Below, one piece after another: positions 42,734 through 52,757 of a stretch of DNA of 64,000 bases. Under the pieces are notes generated by a model. It was not told the origin of the DNA. It ran no database searches and saw nothing but the letters and a program-made list of their open reading frames with translations. The stretch is from Massilistercora timonensis. GTDB lineage: Bacteria; Bacillota; Clostridia; Lachnospirales; Lachnospiraceae. How positions within the stretch are numbered: the first letter of the stretch is position 1; every line of letters starts with the position of its first letter. The position numbers were made by a program, and so were the translations under genes. The DNA lies in assembly GCF_900312975.1 (NCBI RefSeq), contig NZ_LT990039.1:124001-188000 (forward strand), read 5' to 3'.

Positions 42734-42762
42734 ATGATAATGTATCTTTCTGAAAATATCAA
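42734..42762 (-). promoter_or_regulatory. probable sigma-A promoter of nfnAB
   Basis: TTGATA (-35, 42757-42762) and TATCAT (-10, 42734-42739), each one base from consensus, with a 17-base spacer on the minus strand. Confidence 0.7.
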
Positions 42763-42784
42763 GAGGACAACCCATAACCAGACA

Positions 42785-42826
42785 CAAAAAAACACAGCCT
42801 GTGAAGATTTTCCACAATAGCTGTGT
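42785..42826 (-). terminator. rho-independent terminator after the zinc-ribbon/TPR gene
   Basis: ACACAGC (42792-42798) pairs with GCTGTGT (42820-42826), with inner TGTGGA/TCTTCACA-type pairing, then seven T on the minus strand. It begins nine bases past the stop codon at 42835. Confidence 0.85.
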
Positions 42827-42834
42827 CTTTTCTA

Positions 42835-44112
42835 TTATTCTGAACTGCCTGACGGTAATTCCAGCACGTAATTCCTGGTAGTGATCCCGCTTAACCGTCC
42901 GTCTCCGCTTACCAGTACTGCCTTAAACAGGGTCTCGCCTTCCGGCATATCAACAGGGCCGCTATACTTGGCAGAAGCGGTAGTCGGATCCGATCCGTCT
43001 GTTGTATAGTAAGCCTGGTAGCCTTCTGGAACTTTGATCTCAATACTGGTAGCTGTCTCATATTGTCCGGTGGAAGGGGATACTGCCGGCGCGTCCTCAA
43101 TGGGCAGTTCGATCACGTACTCCTTCGCTTCCGGCATGCTTGGGATGCCTTTCTTATTCACTGCGATGGCAGTCACCGTAGTCTCTCCCTCATCCAGCTG
43201 GATCGGCTCCGTATATTTGGTACTTCCTGTATCCGGATCACTGCCGTCTACCGTATAATAAATCGTTAAGCCTTTTCCGGCCGTCAGAGTCAGCTGCTGT
43301 ACCTCTTCATAGGTTTCTTTCGCATCCAGACTGAACTGTGGTTCCTCAATAATATATTCAGAAAGGACCTCCCGCACCTGATCGGTGGCTTCGTCCAGAA
43401 GCCCCGGGATCTCCATCTGCTGATCGGTATCAATATAGAAATCAATGCAGGCTCCATAGAGATCAGAATTTCCGGTCTGCTCTCCGATGGCGTCAAGGAA
43501 GACACTCTCCGCAGCGTCCGGATCGTTCTGGGCAAGATAAACCCTGGACAAGCCTGTATAAGCCTCCGGACGTTCCTTGTTTTTACCAATGGCCCGCTGA
43601 AACGCACTGGAAGCCTCGCTGTACTCCTGCCGCTCCAAAGCCTTATTCCCGGCGCTTACGATCCCGTTATAGGAATTCTTGTAGATCAGTACCATACATC
43701 CTACCAACGCTGCCAGGATCAGGAATATCACTGCCAGCAGGATCCGGCGTTTCTTGCGAAGCTGGGCTTTCCGGCGCTGCGCCTGCCGGCGGCGGGCTTC
43801 CCGTTCCTCCGTCATAGCTCCGGTGCCCCGCATCGTCCGCCCGGTAGATCTTCTTGCCGTTCCCGTCCGTCCGGTGGTCCCTCTTGCAGGCCCCGTCCGT
43901 CCGGTGGTCCTGCGCTGGGAGGCAGTACGCCGCAGTCTCTCTGTGTCTGACAGATCCAGGCCCGTGGGCTCTCCGTTAATAGAACCGACGATCTCCTGGG
44001 CTAATATATCATCTAAAGGATTATAGTCGGGAACAATGCGGACTTCTTTTCCGCAGTTTTCGCAATATAACACCCCATCTGGGATTTCATGGCCGCAATA
44101 TCTGCATTTCAT
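42835..44112 (-). CDS. zinc-ribbon, single-membrane-span protein with TPR and chitobiase-like C-terminal repeats
   Basis: About 425 residues. Domains in order: a zinc ribbon at residues 1-24 (CRYCGHEIPDGVLYCENCG); a Thr/Arg/Gly-rich linker with repeated TGRT motifs; a basic stretch; one membrane segment (ILLAVIFLILAALVGCMVLIY, about 128-148); TPR-like helices (EYSEASSAFQRAIGKNKERPEAYTGLSRVYLAQNDPDAAESVF); and two CHB_HEX_C-like beta repeats marked by YYTVDGSDPDTGSTKY and YYTTDGSDPTTASAKY. The outside domains suggest surface or glycan contact; function is unknown. The start at 44112 has AGGAGG ten bases upstream. Confidence 0.75.
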   Translation of the reverse strand: MKCRYCGHEIPDGVLYCENCGKEVRIVPDYNPLDDILAQEIVGSINGEPTGLDLSDTERLRRTASQRRTTGRTGPARGTTGRTGTARRSTGRTMRGTGAMTEEREARRRQAQRRKAQLRKKRRILLAVIFLILAALVGCMVLIYKNSYNGIVSAGNKALERQEYSEASSAFQRAIGKNKERPEAYTGLSRVYLAQNDPDAAESVFLDAIGEQTGNSDLYGACIDFYIDTDQQMEIPGLLDEATDQVREVLSEYIIEEPQFSLDAKETYEEVQQLTLTAGKGLTIYYTVDGSDPDTGSTKYTEPIQLDEGETTVTAIAVNKKGIPSMPEAKEYVIELPIEDAPAVSPSTGQYETATSIEIKVPEGYQAYYTTDGSDPTTASAKYSGPVDMPEGETLFKAVLVSGDGRLSGITTRNYVLELPSGSSE

Positions 44113-44176
44113 CCGGGCCAAACCTCCTACCTTCCTGTTACCTTCCTGTTGCCGTCCGTTTTCAGACAGCCATGAT

Positions 44177-44205
44177 ATTATACTTCAAAGCATTTCCAGT
44201 TGCAA
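44177..44205 (-). promoter_or_regulatory. probable sigma-A promoter of the zinc-ribbon/TPR gene
   Basis: On the minus strand, TTGCAA (44200-44205), a 17-base spacer and a perfect -10 TATAAT (44177-44182), about 65 bases before the start codon and just after the ftsK gene ends. Confidence 0.6.
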
Positions 44206-44251
44206 CAAAAACTACCGCAATTGGCACAAATCCTACAGATTCTGCCCCTGT

Positions 44252-46621
44252 TTAGCTGTTCTCCGACAGATACGCTTCAAACTCTTCCATGGACATCAGG
44301 ATCTTCCGCGGTTTTGTTCCTTCTTCTCCGCCTACTACGCCTGCTTCACACAACTGGTCCATGATCCTGGCCGCCCGGTTGAAACCGATCTTAAAACTTC
44401 TCTGCAGCATACCGATGGACGCCTTTTCCTTTTCAACAATCAGCCGTCCTGCATCGGCGAAATACACATCTCGCTCTTCTTCCCCGCTGCCCGGTCCTCC
44501 TAAAACACCGCCTGGCGCAACGCCGGTGGCTACCTGTTCCTCAATAGCCTCGTCGTAATCCGCATCCCCGTTGTGGGTCTTCAGATAATCCACCACATTC
44601 TGGACTTCTTTATCTGTTACAAATGCGCCCTGGACACGGGCAGGTTTCTGATAACCGGAAGGGTAGAACAGCATATCACCCTTCCCCAGCAGCTTCTCCG
44701 CGCCGTTCATATCGATAATGGTCCGGGAGTCCACTCCGGAGGACACGGCAAATGCGATCCGGGAAGGCATATTTGCCTTGATCAGTCCGGTAATAACATT
44801 GACGGAAGGACGCTGGGTGGCCAGCACCAGATGAAGTCCTGCCGCTCTCGCAAGCTGTGCCAGACGGCAGATGGATTCCTCCACCTCTCCAGGCGCTACC
44901 ATCATAAGGTCCGCCAGCTCGTCCACAATGATCACGATCTGAGGCATAGGTTCGCGCTTCTCTCCATCCGGCGTCTGCGGTTCTGCCGCCACTTTGCTGT
45001 TGTAGCCCTTGATATCCCGCACATTGCACTCCGCAAATGCCTGATATCTGCGGGTCATCTCCATCACCGCCCAGTTGAGGGCTCCGGCCGCCTTCTTGGG
45101 ATCAGTGACCACAGGGATCATCAGATGGGGAATTCCGTTATACACACTTAATTCCACGACTTTCGGGTCGATCATGATAAGCCGCACCTCCTCTGGCGAG
45201 GCTTTATATAAAATACTCATGATCAGAGTGTTGATACACACAGATTTTCCGGAACCGGTTGCTCCGGCGATCAGAACATGGGGCATCCTGGCGATGTCCG
45301 CCACCACCGTCTTCCCAGCGATATCCTTGCCTGCCGCAAAGGCGATCTTGGAAGAACTGTTCTGAAACTCCGGTGTCTCCAGAAGATCCCGCAGCATGAC
45401 CACGGAATTCTCCTTGTTGGGGACCTCGATCCCCACCGCTGCTTTGCCGGGGATAGGCGCCTCGATCCGGATATCCGCAGCCGCCAGGTTCAGCTTGATA
45501 TCATCGGCCAGGCCCACGATCTTGCTCACCTTGACACCCATCTCCGGCTGCAGCTCATACCGGGTCACAGAAGGACCGCAGCTTACATCGGTCACCGTAA
45601 CCTTCACGCCGAAATTCTCCAGCGTCTGCTGCAGCTTCATCGCCGTCTCCCGTAAATGGGCGTCCGAATCTCCCCCGCTCCGGCTTCCCTTCTTCAAAAG
45701 GGACATGGGAGGGAACCGATAAGCTTTCTTTGGCTTCGCGGCATCTGCCGCAATGGAAGCAGCCACTCCGGAAGTCTCTGAGGCCACTTCGCTTCCGCTC
45801 TTTTCCCTGGACTTTTTCCCAGTGGGAAGGACTGGTTCTGTTCCTGCAGTTTCTTCCTCCTCTTCTGTCCAGGGCGGAAGATCCTCTCCACGGCTAATAT
45901 GGAACTGAGATAGTTTTTCTTCCTCTTTGATCTCTGGAACAGAAACTTCCTTTGCTTCCGGTTCTGCAAGAGTGGTATTAAAGGAAACCCCTTCCACTCG
46001 CCGGTCCGTACGCCGTTTTCTTCCGGTGATCCGCTGTCTTGGAGCCTCATTCTCCCGCTCCAGCTGCCGCGCCCTTGCTTCTTCCCTCCTGCGGGCAGCG
46101 TCTTCTCTTGCCCTGTCATAAGCCTTGCTGCTCTGGTCCCGAACTCCCTTCAACAGGGATTTCCCCGTGATAAGCACCAGACAGATGATGGCCAGGATGA
46201 TCACCACCACATATGTACCGGCAGTCCCGATCGCCGGGACCAAAAGCCCGGCCAGAATAGAACCCACGAACCCGCCGGCGTCATCCACCAGCTGGAACAA
46301 AGTGCAGGCCAGTATGGTCAGGACAACCACTGCCCCTGTCTTCAGGTAGGCGTTGGCATTTCCCCGGTTGGACACTGTGAACGCAACGGTCCCGAACAAA
46401 AGAAACGGGACTGCGTAAGCAACCCATCCAAAGGCAGCAGAAAGGAATGCGGCCACCCCGTCTCCCAGGAAACCGCCCATTCCAAAATTACTGATCAAAA
46501 GCAGAAGACTGACAGCAAGAGAGGCCCAGATCAGGATCTCATCGCCCACAAAACTCTGCCCTGTATTTTTCTTTTTTGACTTTGATGACGTACCCCTCTT
46601 CTTTTTTGACTTTCCAGCCAT
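44252..46621 (-). CDS. ftsK: FtsK/SpoIIIE-family DNA translocase
   Basis: A 789-residue DNA translocase. Four membrane segments fill residues 25-160, then a charged linker with [62 protein letters not shown], the motor with Walker [22 protein letters not shown] and Walker [15 protein letters not shown], and the C-terminal gamma winged-helix domain ([31 protein letters not shown]) that reads KOPS-like sequences. It moves chromosome ends into the daughter cell or forespore. No tepA/ftsK-specific control is visible. Confidence 0.95.
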   Translation of the reverse strand: MAGKSKKKRGTSSKSKKKNTGQSFVGDEILIWASLAVSLLLLISNFGMGGFLGDGVAAFLSAAFGWVAYAVPFLLFGTVAFTVSNRGNANAYLKTGAVVVLTILACTLFQLVDDAGGFVGSILAGLLVPAIGTAGTYVVVIILAIICLVLITGKSLLKGVRDQSSKAYDRAREDAARRREEARARQLERENEAPRQRITGRKRRTDRRVEGVSFNTTLAEPEAKEVSVPEIKEEEKLSQFHISRGEDLPPWTEEEEETAGTEPVLPTGKKSREKSGSEVASETSGVAASIAADAAKPKKAYRFPPMSLLKKGSRSGGDSDAHLRETAMKLQQTLENFGVKVTVTDVSCGPSVTRYELQPEMGVKVSKIVGLADDIKLNLAAADIRIEAPIPGKAAVGIEVPNKENSVVMLRDLLETPEFQNSSSKIAFAAGKDIAGKTVVADIARMPHVLIAGATGSGKSVCINTLIMSILYKASPEEVRLIMIDPKVVELSVYNGIPHLMIPVVTDPKKAAGALNWAVMEMTRRYQAFAECNVRDIKGYNSKVAAEPQTPDGEKREPMPQIVIIVDELADLMMVAPGEVEESICRLAQLARAAGLHLVLATQRPSVNVITGLIKANMPSRIAFAVSSGVDSRTIIDMNGAEKLLGKGDMLFYPSGYQKPARVQGAFVTDKEVQNVVDYLKTHNGDADYDEAIEEQVATGVAPGGVLGGPGSGEEERDVYFADAGRLIVEKEKASIGMLQRSFKIGFNRAARIMDQLCEAGVVGGEEGTKPRKILMSMEEFEAYLSENS

Positions 46622-46670
46622 GATACTTCCCCCTTAATCACCGTTTTCCGGCAATACTATTATAAGTATA

Positions 46671-47387
46671 TCATTTTTGAAAAAAGCTGTCATTATCTAT
46701 TTTCCCACATTTCTCCCTGTCCTGGCGGATCATTTCGTGCAGTTTATTCAGCGCCTGACTCATTCCGCCTACCTCGTCGATCAGGCCTTCCCGCACAGCC
46801 TCCTCCCCTTCCAGAAGGGTTCCCACGTCTTTCACCAGTTCCGTGGGGTTGAGCATCAGTTCTTCGATCCGCTCTTTCTTCATCCGGGAATGGTCTGCCA
46901 GAAAACGGGTGATCCGATCCTGAGTCCGCACCATGTTGCGCAGGCTCTGCGGCACCCCAATGAACATGCCGCTGGAACGCACCGGATGGATGATCATGGT
47001 TCCGCTGGGCACGATAAAGGAATACCGGGCGGACACCGCCAGCGGGCCTCCGATGGAGTGGCTGCCGCCCAGCACCAGAGATACCGTGGGCTTACTTAAG
47101 GAAGCAATCATCTCCGCGATGGAAAGCCCCGCTTCCACATCTCCGCCCAGTGTGTTCAGTAAGATCAGCACGCCGTCGATCTCCCGGCTGTCCTCCACCT
47201 CCGCCAGCATGGGAAGCAGATGTTCGTATTTGGTAGCCTTGGTATTGCCGGCCACAGTCTCATGTCCCTCGATCTCCCCGATGATGGTCAGAAGCTTGAT
47301 CCTGTGCCCGCTCTTCTCCTCTCTAAGATCCAGACTCCCCGTCTCCCGGATCTCTTCCTGTCTTTCTTCCCGCTTTTCCTTTTCCAT
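46671..47387 (-). CDS. tepA: ClpP-class serine protease, TepA/YmfB-like
   Basis: A 238-residue ClpP-fold protein of the TepA group. The nucleophile loop is LVLGGSHSIGGPLAVSA, the catalytic histidine lies in SGTMIIHPVRSSG, and the acidic residue is expected in the DRITRFLADHSRMKKERIEELM helix area. TepA in Bacillus is a cytosolic protease tied to spore and membrane protein quality control. It is just upstream of ftsK, the classic tepA-ftsK order. Its ribosome site is inside a hairpin (see 47395-47427). Confidence 0.9.
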   Translation of the reverse strand: MEKEKREERQEEIRETGSLDLREEKSGHRIKLLTIIGEIEGHETVAGNTKATKYEHLLPMLAEVEDSREIDGVLILLNTLGGDVEAGLSIAEMIASLSKPTVSLVLGGSHSIGGPLAVSARYSFIVPSGTMIIHPVRSSGMFIGVPQSLRNMVRTQDRITRFLADHSRMKKERIEELMLNPTELVKDVGTLLEGEEAVREGLIDEVGGMSQALNKLHEMIRQDREKCGKIDNDSFFQK

Positions 47388-47389
47388 AA

Positions 47390-47427
47390 AAAGACACCTC
47401 CATACCTTTTTAATTAGTATGGAGGTG
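47390..47427 (-). promoter_or_regulatory. terminator-like hairpin that covers the tepA ribosome site
   Basis: An 11-bp perfect stem, CACCTCCATAC with GTATGGAGGTG, 11-base loop. On the minus strand it lies 12 bases after the metY stop codon and is followed by TCTTTTT, so it looks like a terminator. Its 3' arm includes GGAGGTG, the only ribosome site of tepA, whose ATG follows seven bases later. So it may both end metY transcription and silence tepA translation from read-through transcripts. Confidence 0.75.
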
Positions 47428-47438
47428 ATTTCTTCATT

Positions 47439-48719
47439 TTATACCTGCTGAAGCGCCTGCTCCAGGTCAGCGATGATATCCTCGATATTCTCCAGGCCTA
47501 CGCTGAAACGGATCAGATCCGGCTGTACTCCTGCTTCCCGAAGCTCTTCATCGTTCATCTGTCTGTGAGTATGGCTGGCCGGATGAAGCACACAGCTTCT
47601 GGCGTCCGCCACATGGGTCACAATAGCGATCATCTTCAGCGCATCCATCATACGGACCGCCGCGTCTCTCCCGCCTTTAACCCCAAATGTGATAACACCA
47701 CAAGTTCCATTGGGAAGATATTTCTGCGCCAGGTCATAATACTTATCCCCTGGAAGTTCGGGGGTGCTGACCCAGGCTACTTTCTCATGATTCTTCAGGT
47801 ACTCTGCCGCTTTTCTCGCGTTGGAGCAGTGCCGCTCCATCCGAAGGGGCAGAGTCTCCAGTCCCAGATTCAGCAGAAATGCGTTCTGAGGAGACTGAAT
47901 GGATCCAAGGTCGCGCATCAGCTGTGCCGTCGCCTTGGTAATATAGGCAAGCTTGCCAAATTTCTCTGTATAGACAATGCCGTGATAAGTCTCATCCGGC
48001 GTGGTCAGCCCCGGGAATTTCTCCTTGCAGGCCTCCCAGTCAAAGTTCCCGCTGTCAACAATGGCTCCGCCCACGCAGGTGGCATGGCCGTCCATATATT
48101 TGGTGGTAGAATGGGTCACAATATCCGCTCCCCACTCAAAGGGACGGCAGTTGACCGGAGTGGCAAAGGTATTGTCAACAATAAAAGGAACTCCATGAGC
48201 ATGAGCCGCTCTGGCAAATTTCTCCAGGTCCAGCACTACCAGCGCGGGATTGGCGATGGTCTCACCGAATACTGCCTTGGTATTTTCCTGGAACGCAGCG
48301 TTTAACTCCTCTTCCGTACAGTCCGGATCTACAAAGGTGGCGTCCACGCCCATCTTTTTGATGGTGTGGGCATACAGATTGTAGGTGCCGCCGTAGAGGG
48401 CTGAGGCACACACGATATGGTCGCCAGCCTGGGCGATATTCATGATCGCGTAGAAGTTGGCCGCCTGCCCGGAAGAAGTCAGCATTGCCGCAACGCCGCC
48501 CTCCAGATCACAGATCTTTGCCGCCACCGCGTCGTTGGTTGGATTCTGCAGGCGGGTGTAGAAGTAGCCGGATTCTTCCAGGTCAAACAAACGCCCCATC
48601 TGCTCGCTGCTGCTATATTTAAAAGTCGTACTCTGGTAGATCGGAAGGACTCTGGCCTCCCCGTTCCCTGGCTCATAGCCGGACTGGATACATTTTGTCT
48701 CAATCTTGTAGTTGCTCAT
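47439..48719 (-). CDS. metY: O-acetylhomoserine (thiol)-lyase (MetY-like)
   Basis: A PLP enzyme of the Cys/Met metabolism family, about 426 residues. It adds sulfide or methanethiol to O-acetylhomoserine. The PLP lysine is in ADIVTHSTTKYMDGHATCVGG; other landmarks are YTRLQNPTNDAVAAKICDLEGGVAAMLTSSGQAANFYAIMNIAQAGDHIV and the C-terminal SCVLHPASHTHRQMNDEELREAGVQPDLIRFSVGLE. The start at 48719 follows AGGAGG; the longer frame has no better site. A 48-residue-longer version is therefore not needed. Confidence 0.93.
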   Translation of the reverse strand: MSNYKIETKCIQSGYEPGNGEARVLPIYQSTTFKYSSSEQMGRLFDLEESGYFYTRLQNPTNDAVAAKICDLEGGVAAMLTSSGQAANFYAIMNIAQAGDHIVCASALYGGTYNLYAHTIKKMGVDATFVDPDCTEEELNAAFQENTKAVFGETIANPALVVLDLEKFARAAHAHGVPFIVDNTFATPVNCRPFEWGADIVTHSTTKYMDGHATCVGGAIVDSGNFDWEACKEKFPGLTTPDETYHGIVYTEKFGKLAYITKATAQLMRDLGSIQSPQNAFLLNLGLETLPLRMERHCSNARKAAEYLKNHEKVAWVSTPELPGDKYYDLAQKYLPNGTCGVITFGVKGGRDAAVRMMDALKMIAIVTHVADARSCVLHPASHTHRQMNDEELREAGVQPDLIRFSVGLENIEDIIADLEQALQQV

Positions 48720-48730
48720 AGAATCTCCTC

Positions 48731-49495
48731 CTAAGAATATAAATATTTTTTCTTCAGGTCCATCACCATGCCGGTGTACAGCTCCTTGCACTTTTCCTGC
48801 TCGCCGTTCTCAATACAGCGGATACATGGGAGCAGACGGGAACGATACAGTTCCTCGTAGATCTCCTTCCGGTCTTCCCGCATATCGATAGCGCGCACGA
48901 TCACCGGCGCCAGGTCGTAATACTCTTCTACCAGGTTTTTTCCTTCTTCTGTCTCCATCAGATATCCGTCCCGGTAGGCCCGCAGGGTCTCCAGCTCATA
49001 ACAGTCGTCCGGGAGATTCCGGTTCTCACACACAGCCGTGGTGATATAGCACCATTTTCTCTTAAAGCCTGCGGAAATATCCTCATACGTGGCATAGGAA
49101 AGAGTCAGAGAACTTACCTTTCGCTCATTCCAGATCTCTACCATCTGCCTGCACATCTGGATGCAGAAGTCATTCTTAGTATAAGTAAGGATCGGCATCA
49201 CATAGACCGCCATATTCATATTATAATCCACAGAAAGACGTTCCCGCATCCGACGTGGCTGTGCCTCCATCAATCCTGCCGCGTATTCCGGAATAATACC
49301 TGCAAGTTCCAGAATTACTTTTTCCTGCTCTTCTTCCGGCGTCGCTTCACAGAGACCGCTTATCTCTTCCGCCACATCACGAAACTGCTGAAACCCCTTC
49401 TCAAACTGGCCGTTGTATGTCTTTCTGCGAAAACCTCCCACCTGGGCCAGCATCTCGTCAAAAAGCCGGGCCAAATCTTCTCTGATCTTCTCCAT
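48731..49495 (-). CDS. protein with CFI-box-like cysteine motif
   Basis: A 254-residue protein. Near residues 148-185 it has CYITTAVCENRNLPDDCYELETLRAYRDGYL, which resembles the 'CFI-box' (CFIATA...LR.FRD..L) seen at the C-terminus of many bacterial proteins, here in a central position. The rest is helical and charged. The N-terminal 120 residues show no family I know. Function unknown. It is 12 bases upstream of metY. Confidence 0.55.
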   Translation of the reverse strand: MEKIREDLARLFDEMLAQVGGFRRKTYNGQFEKGFQQFRDVAEEISGLCEATPEEEQEKVILELAGIIPEYAAGLMEAQPRRMRERLSVDYNMNMAVYVMPILTYTKNDFCIQMCRQMVEIWNERKVSSLTLSYATYEDISAGFKRKWCYITTAVCENRNLPDDCYELETLRAYRDGYLMETEEGKNLVEEYYDLAPVIVRAIDMREDRKEIYEELYRSRLLPCIRCIENGEQEKCKELYTGMVMDLKKKYLYS

Positions 49496-49524
49496 CCTCG
49501 TCCTCCATCTGCCTGTACTTTACT

Positions 49525-50256
49525 CTATTCATCCCAGTTGTGGTAGACGTTCTGCACGTCGTCGTCATCATCCAGCATATCCAGGGTTTTCTGAATGTTG
49601 GCGATGTCTTTCTCATCTGTCAGTTCCACATATGTCTGCGGGATCATGGTCACTTCCGCGGCCGCCATGGTAATTCCCGCCTCTTCCAGCGCCTGATGGA
49701 CGCTTCCGAAATCTTCCGGCGCGGTCAGGATCTCGAAGCTGTCTTCCTCCTCCACGAAATCCTCAGCCCCTGCGTCCAGGGCCGCCATCATCAGTTCATC
49801 TGCGTCTCCTTCGTACTCTTCTTTGTCGATCACGATCTGTCCCTTCTGGTCAAACATGAAGGAAACACATCCCGGAGTCCCCACGTTTCCGCTTCCTTTT
49901 GTAAATGCATGCTTTACATTGGTGGCGGTCCGGTTCCGGTTGTCTGTCAGCGTCTCTACGATAATGGCCGTTCCGTTAGGGCCATATCCTTCATATGTAA
50001 TATGTTCATAATTTGCGGCATTGGCGTCCCCGGTTGCCTTCTTGATATTCCGCTCAATAGTATCATTGGGCATATTGTTGGCCTTCGCCTTGGCGATCAC
50101 ATCACGCAGCCGGCTGTTGTTGGCCGGGTCAGCGCTTCCGCCTTCCTTGACGGCAACCGCCAGTTCCTTTCCAATCTTGGTAAAGATCTTTCCCTTTGCC
50201 GCATCATTTTTTTCCTTTTTATGCTTGATATTGGCAAATTTTGAATGTCCTGACAT
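49525..50256 (-). CDS. yebC: YebC/PmpR family protein
   Basis: About 243 residues, the normal YebC length, starting [40 protein letters not shown], the invariant family start. The Asp/Glu-rich tail [18 protein letters not shown] is also typical. YebC-type proteins act in transcription or in relief of ribosome stalling at proline-rich motifs; which role applies here is not decided. The start at 50256 follows GGAGAGA. Confidence 0.95.
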   Translation of the reverse strand: MSGHSKFANIKHKKEKNDAAKGKIFTKIGKELAVAVKEGGSADPANNSRLRDVIAKAKANNMPNDTIERNIKKATGDANAANYEHITYEGYGPNGTAIIVETLTDNRNRTATNVKHAFTKGSGNVGTPGCVSFMFDQKGQIVIDKEEYEGDADELMMAALDAGAEDFVEEEDSFEILTAPEDFGSVHQALEEAGITMAAAEVTMIPQTYVELTDEKDIANIQKTLDMLDDDDDVQNVYHNWDE

Positions 50257-50305
50257 CTCTTCTTTCTCTCCTTGTCCTTTTCGTTTTCTGTCACACTGGT
50301 CTATT

Positions 50306-51103
50306 TTAGCACTCTTCCGGAAGTTTTTCAATCTTTACCGTTCCGATGGTATTGTTCTCTACCGAGAGCACAGTAAATCGATAACCCTCATATTCTACCA
50401 CACAACGCTCGTCTTCTGCCGGAATCCGGTCCAGCTGATCGATCAGAAAACCATTGACTGTCTCGTATTCTTCCGTCTCAAACCGGATGGGAAGCACCTG
50501 CTCCAGGTCCTCCAGATCCGCCATCCCCTGGACCTTCAGGCTTCCGTCCGGAAGGGTCAGGATGGTTTCCTCCTCCCGGTCATGCTCATCCAGGATGTTT
50601 CCCACGATCTCCTCAAGAATATCTTCCATCGCCACCAGGCCGGAGGTCTGGCCGTATTCGTCCAGAACAATGACCACATGGTTTTTCTGATCCTGCATCT
50701 CCTTGAAAAGCACATCGATACTCTTGGTCTCCGGGACGAAGGTAACCGGTCTTATGTATTCTTTCAGTTCTTTCACCGGGACCTGCCGCAGCTCTTCCTT
50801 CATATAGCAGACAGCCGCCTCCCTGAGATGAAGGAAGCCAATGATCTCATCGATATCCTCATGGAAAATGGGGAACCTCGAGAAACTCTCTCCCAGCATA
50901 AACTGAAACGCCTCTTCCAGGGTATCTTCCCCGTCGATGGCCACGATATTCTTCCGGTGGGTCATGATATCTCTGGCGTTCTTATCCAGATACCGGAAAA
51001 TGTTCTGGATCAGGCTCGCCGCCTCTTTCTGGGTTCCTTCGTCCATCTCTTCCTCTACCTGGAAAACCCGCCGCATCCTCTGAAATAAACTGTCCTCTTC
51101 CAT
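50306..51103 (-). CDS. CorC/HlyC-type CBS-domain protein without the membrane domain
   Basis: A 265-residue protein with two CBS motifs ([51 protein letters not shown] and [57 protein letters not shown]), then the CorC_HlyC C-terminal domain ([41 protein letters not shown]). It lacks the N-terminal DUF21 membrane domain that most Firmicutes members have, so it is a cytosolic type like E. coli CorC. Linked to divalent cation or tRNA-related roles; none is proved. Confidence 0.88.
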   Translation of the reverse strand: MEEDSLFQRMRRVFQVEEEMDEGTQKEAASLIQNIFRYLDKNARDIMTHRKNIVAIDGEDTLEEAFQFMLGESFSRFPIFHEDIDEIIGFLHLREAAVCYMKEELRQVPVKELKEYIRPVTFVPETKSIDVLFKEMQDQKNHVVIVLDEYGQTSGLVAMEDILEEIVGNILDEHDREEETILTLPDGSLKVQGMADLEDLEQVLPIRFETEEYETVNGFLIDQLDRIPAEDERCVVEYEGYRFTVLSVENNTIGTVKIEKLPEEC

Positions 51104-51127
51104 TGTAATTCTCTCTTGACTCCTTTT

Positions 51128-51487
51128 CTATGTATGAAGCTCAAAGCTTACCTTCAGAGCTTCATCAATTTTCTTCATGATCTCTCTGTCCAGATGACAG
51201 ACCTGTTCCCTCAGCCTTTGTTTATCGATCGTCCGGATCTGTTCCAGAAGGACAACCGAATTCTTCACGATCTGATACTTTCTGGCATCGATCTCCACAT
51301 GGGTCGGCAGTTTCGCCTTGTTCATCCTGGACGTGATAGCCGCGCAGATCACCGTGGGGCTGTGCCGGTTGCCCACATCATTCTGGATGATCAGCACCGG
51401 CCGCACGCCCCCCTGTTCCGATCCCACTACGGGACTTAGATCTGCATAAAAAATATCGCCGCGTCTTACCTGCACCTTTTGTCTCAC
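51128..51487 (-). CDS. mazF: type II toxin MazF/NdoA-like mRNA interferase
   Basis: A 119-residue PemK/MazF family ribonuclease. The signature is [46 protein letters not shown], followed by [33 protein letters not shown]. It is the ortholog of NdoA/EndoA in location: directly downstream of alr. In Bacillus an antitoxin gene lies between alr and ndoA; here only 82 bases separate them, with no reading frame for an antitoxin. The toxicity of this copy is thus not certain. Confidence 0.93.
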   Translation of the reverse strand: MRQKVQVRRGDIFYADLSPVVGSEQGGVRPVLIIQNDVGNRHSPTVICAAITSRMNKAKLPTHVEIDARKYQIVKNSVVLLEQIRTIDKQRLREQVCHLDREIMKKIDEALKVSFELHT

Positions 51488-51569
51488 ACTCCGCTTCTTA
51501 GTTCTGATGATACCTTAGTATTTCCATCTTTTTCGGATGTATGCAGGCAAAGGGCTTCCCGCAGGCTTC

Positions 51570-52739
51570 TTATTCAAAATAATCCATCTGTTCCACTACT
51601 TCACCGTGCCGGATAAATTCTCTGGGGATCCGCTTTCCAAGATCGCAGACAAACTCATAATTAAACCGTCCCGACAGGTCGCTTAACACTTCCACCGGCA
51701 GATGCGCACCTTCGTTTTCACCCACCAGGGTCACCACATCTCCAAATGCCACATCTTCGATCTCCGTCACATCCACCATAAACTGATCCATACACACTCT
51801 TCCAAGGATCGGCGCCTCTTTGCCGTGGATCAGTACATAGCCTTTGTTGGACAGACTTCTTGGATAACCGTCTCCGTAGCCCACCGGGATTGTGGCGATC
51901 CGGGTGCGTCTCTTTGTGATATAGGTGCCGCCGTAGCTTACCGGTGTTCCTTCATCCACCCATTTCACATGGGCCACATGGCTTACAAGCTCCAGGGCGG
52001 GTTTAAGCGGCACGTTCTCCTTCTCCACTTCTTCGGATGGATACAAACCATAGGTGGAGATCCCGGCCCGGACAAGATCCAGGTTCGCTTCCTTTACATC
52101 GATGATCCCCGCGCTGTTGCAGCAATGGTAGTACTGGAAAGCAACACCATTTTCCTCCAGCCGTTTTTTCATCCAGAGATAGCCTTCATACTGCTTGTTA
52201 GTAAAGGTCTTATCCGTCTCATCCGCCTTGGCGAAATGAGTGAACATGCCTTCCATGATAAGCCCCGGCAGCCGGGTGATCCCGGTGATGATCTCCGCAC
52301 TCTCCTCCTGGATCAGGAAGCCAAGCCTGGACATTCCCGTGTCCAGCTTGATATGCACATAGGCGTCTTTGCCAAGTTTCCCTGCCAGCTCGCTGATTCC
52401 CTCCGCCATCTCTTTGGTGTAGACGGTGAACCGTATCTCATGGGTGATAGCCGCCTCCCACTGATCCGGGAAGATACAGCCAAGGACCAGGATGGGCTTT
52501 TTGATCCCTCTTTTTCGCAGTACCACTGCCTCATCCAGGGTGGCTACCGCATAACCCCAGATATAATCCTTGGGCTCCAGCATCCGGGCGATCTGCACTG
52601 CGCCGTGGCCGTAGCCGTCGGTCTTGATCACAGAGATCATGGACACGCCCTCCCGGGTATTCTTATGCATCATCTCCATATTGTACTCAATGGCGTCCAG
52701 ATCGATCCTGGCACATACTCTGTTATACTGTTTCATCAT
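51570..52739 (-). CDS. alr: alanine racemase
   Basis: PLP enzyme that makes D-alanine for the cell wall and, in spore formers, often controls germination. It has about 389 residues. The PLP lysine is in VSMISVIKTDGYGHGAVQIARM; the second catalytic tyrosine lies in VSYGGTYITKRRTRIATIPVGYGDGYPRSLSN; the last part VCDLGKRIPREFI is usual. The start is uncertain by one codon (ATGs at 52739 and 52736), with GGGAG just upstream. It lies between nnrDE and mazF, the common Firmicutes order. Confidence 0.96.
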   Translation of the reverse strand: MMKQYNRVCARIDLDAIEYNMEMMHKNTREGVSMISVIKTDGYGHGAVQIARMLEPKDYIWGYAVATLDEAVVLRKRGIKKPILVLGCIFPDQWEAAITHEIRFTVYTKEMAEGISELAGKLGKDAYVHIKLDTGMSRLGFLIQEESAEIITGITRLPGLIMEGMFTHFAKADETDKTFTNKQYEGYLWMKKRLEENGVAFQYYHCCNSAGIIDVKEANLDLVRAGISTYGLYPSEEVEKENVPLKPALELVSHVAHVKWVDEGTPVSYGGTYITKRRTRIATIPVGYGDGYPRSLSNKGYVLIHGKEAPILGRVCMDQFMVDVTEIEDVAFGDVVTLVGENEGAHLPVEVLSDLSGRFNYEFVCDLGKRIPREFIRHGEVVEQMDYFE

Positions 52740-52757
52740 GTACACTCCCTTCTTTTT

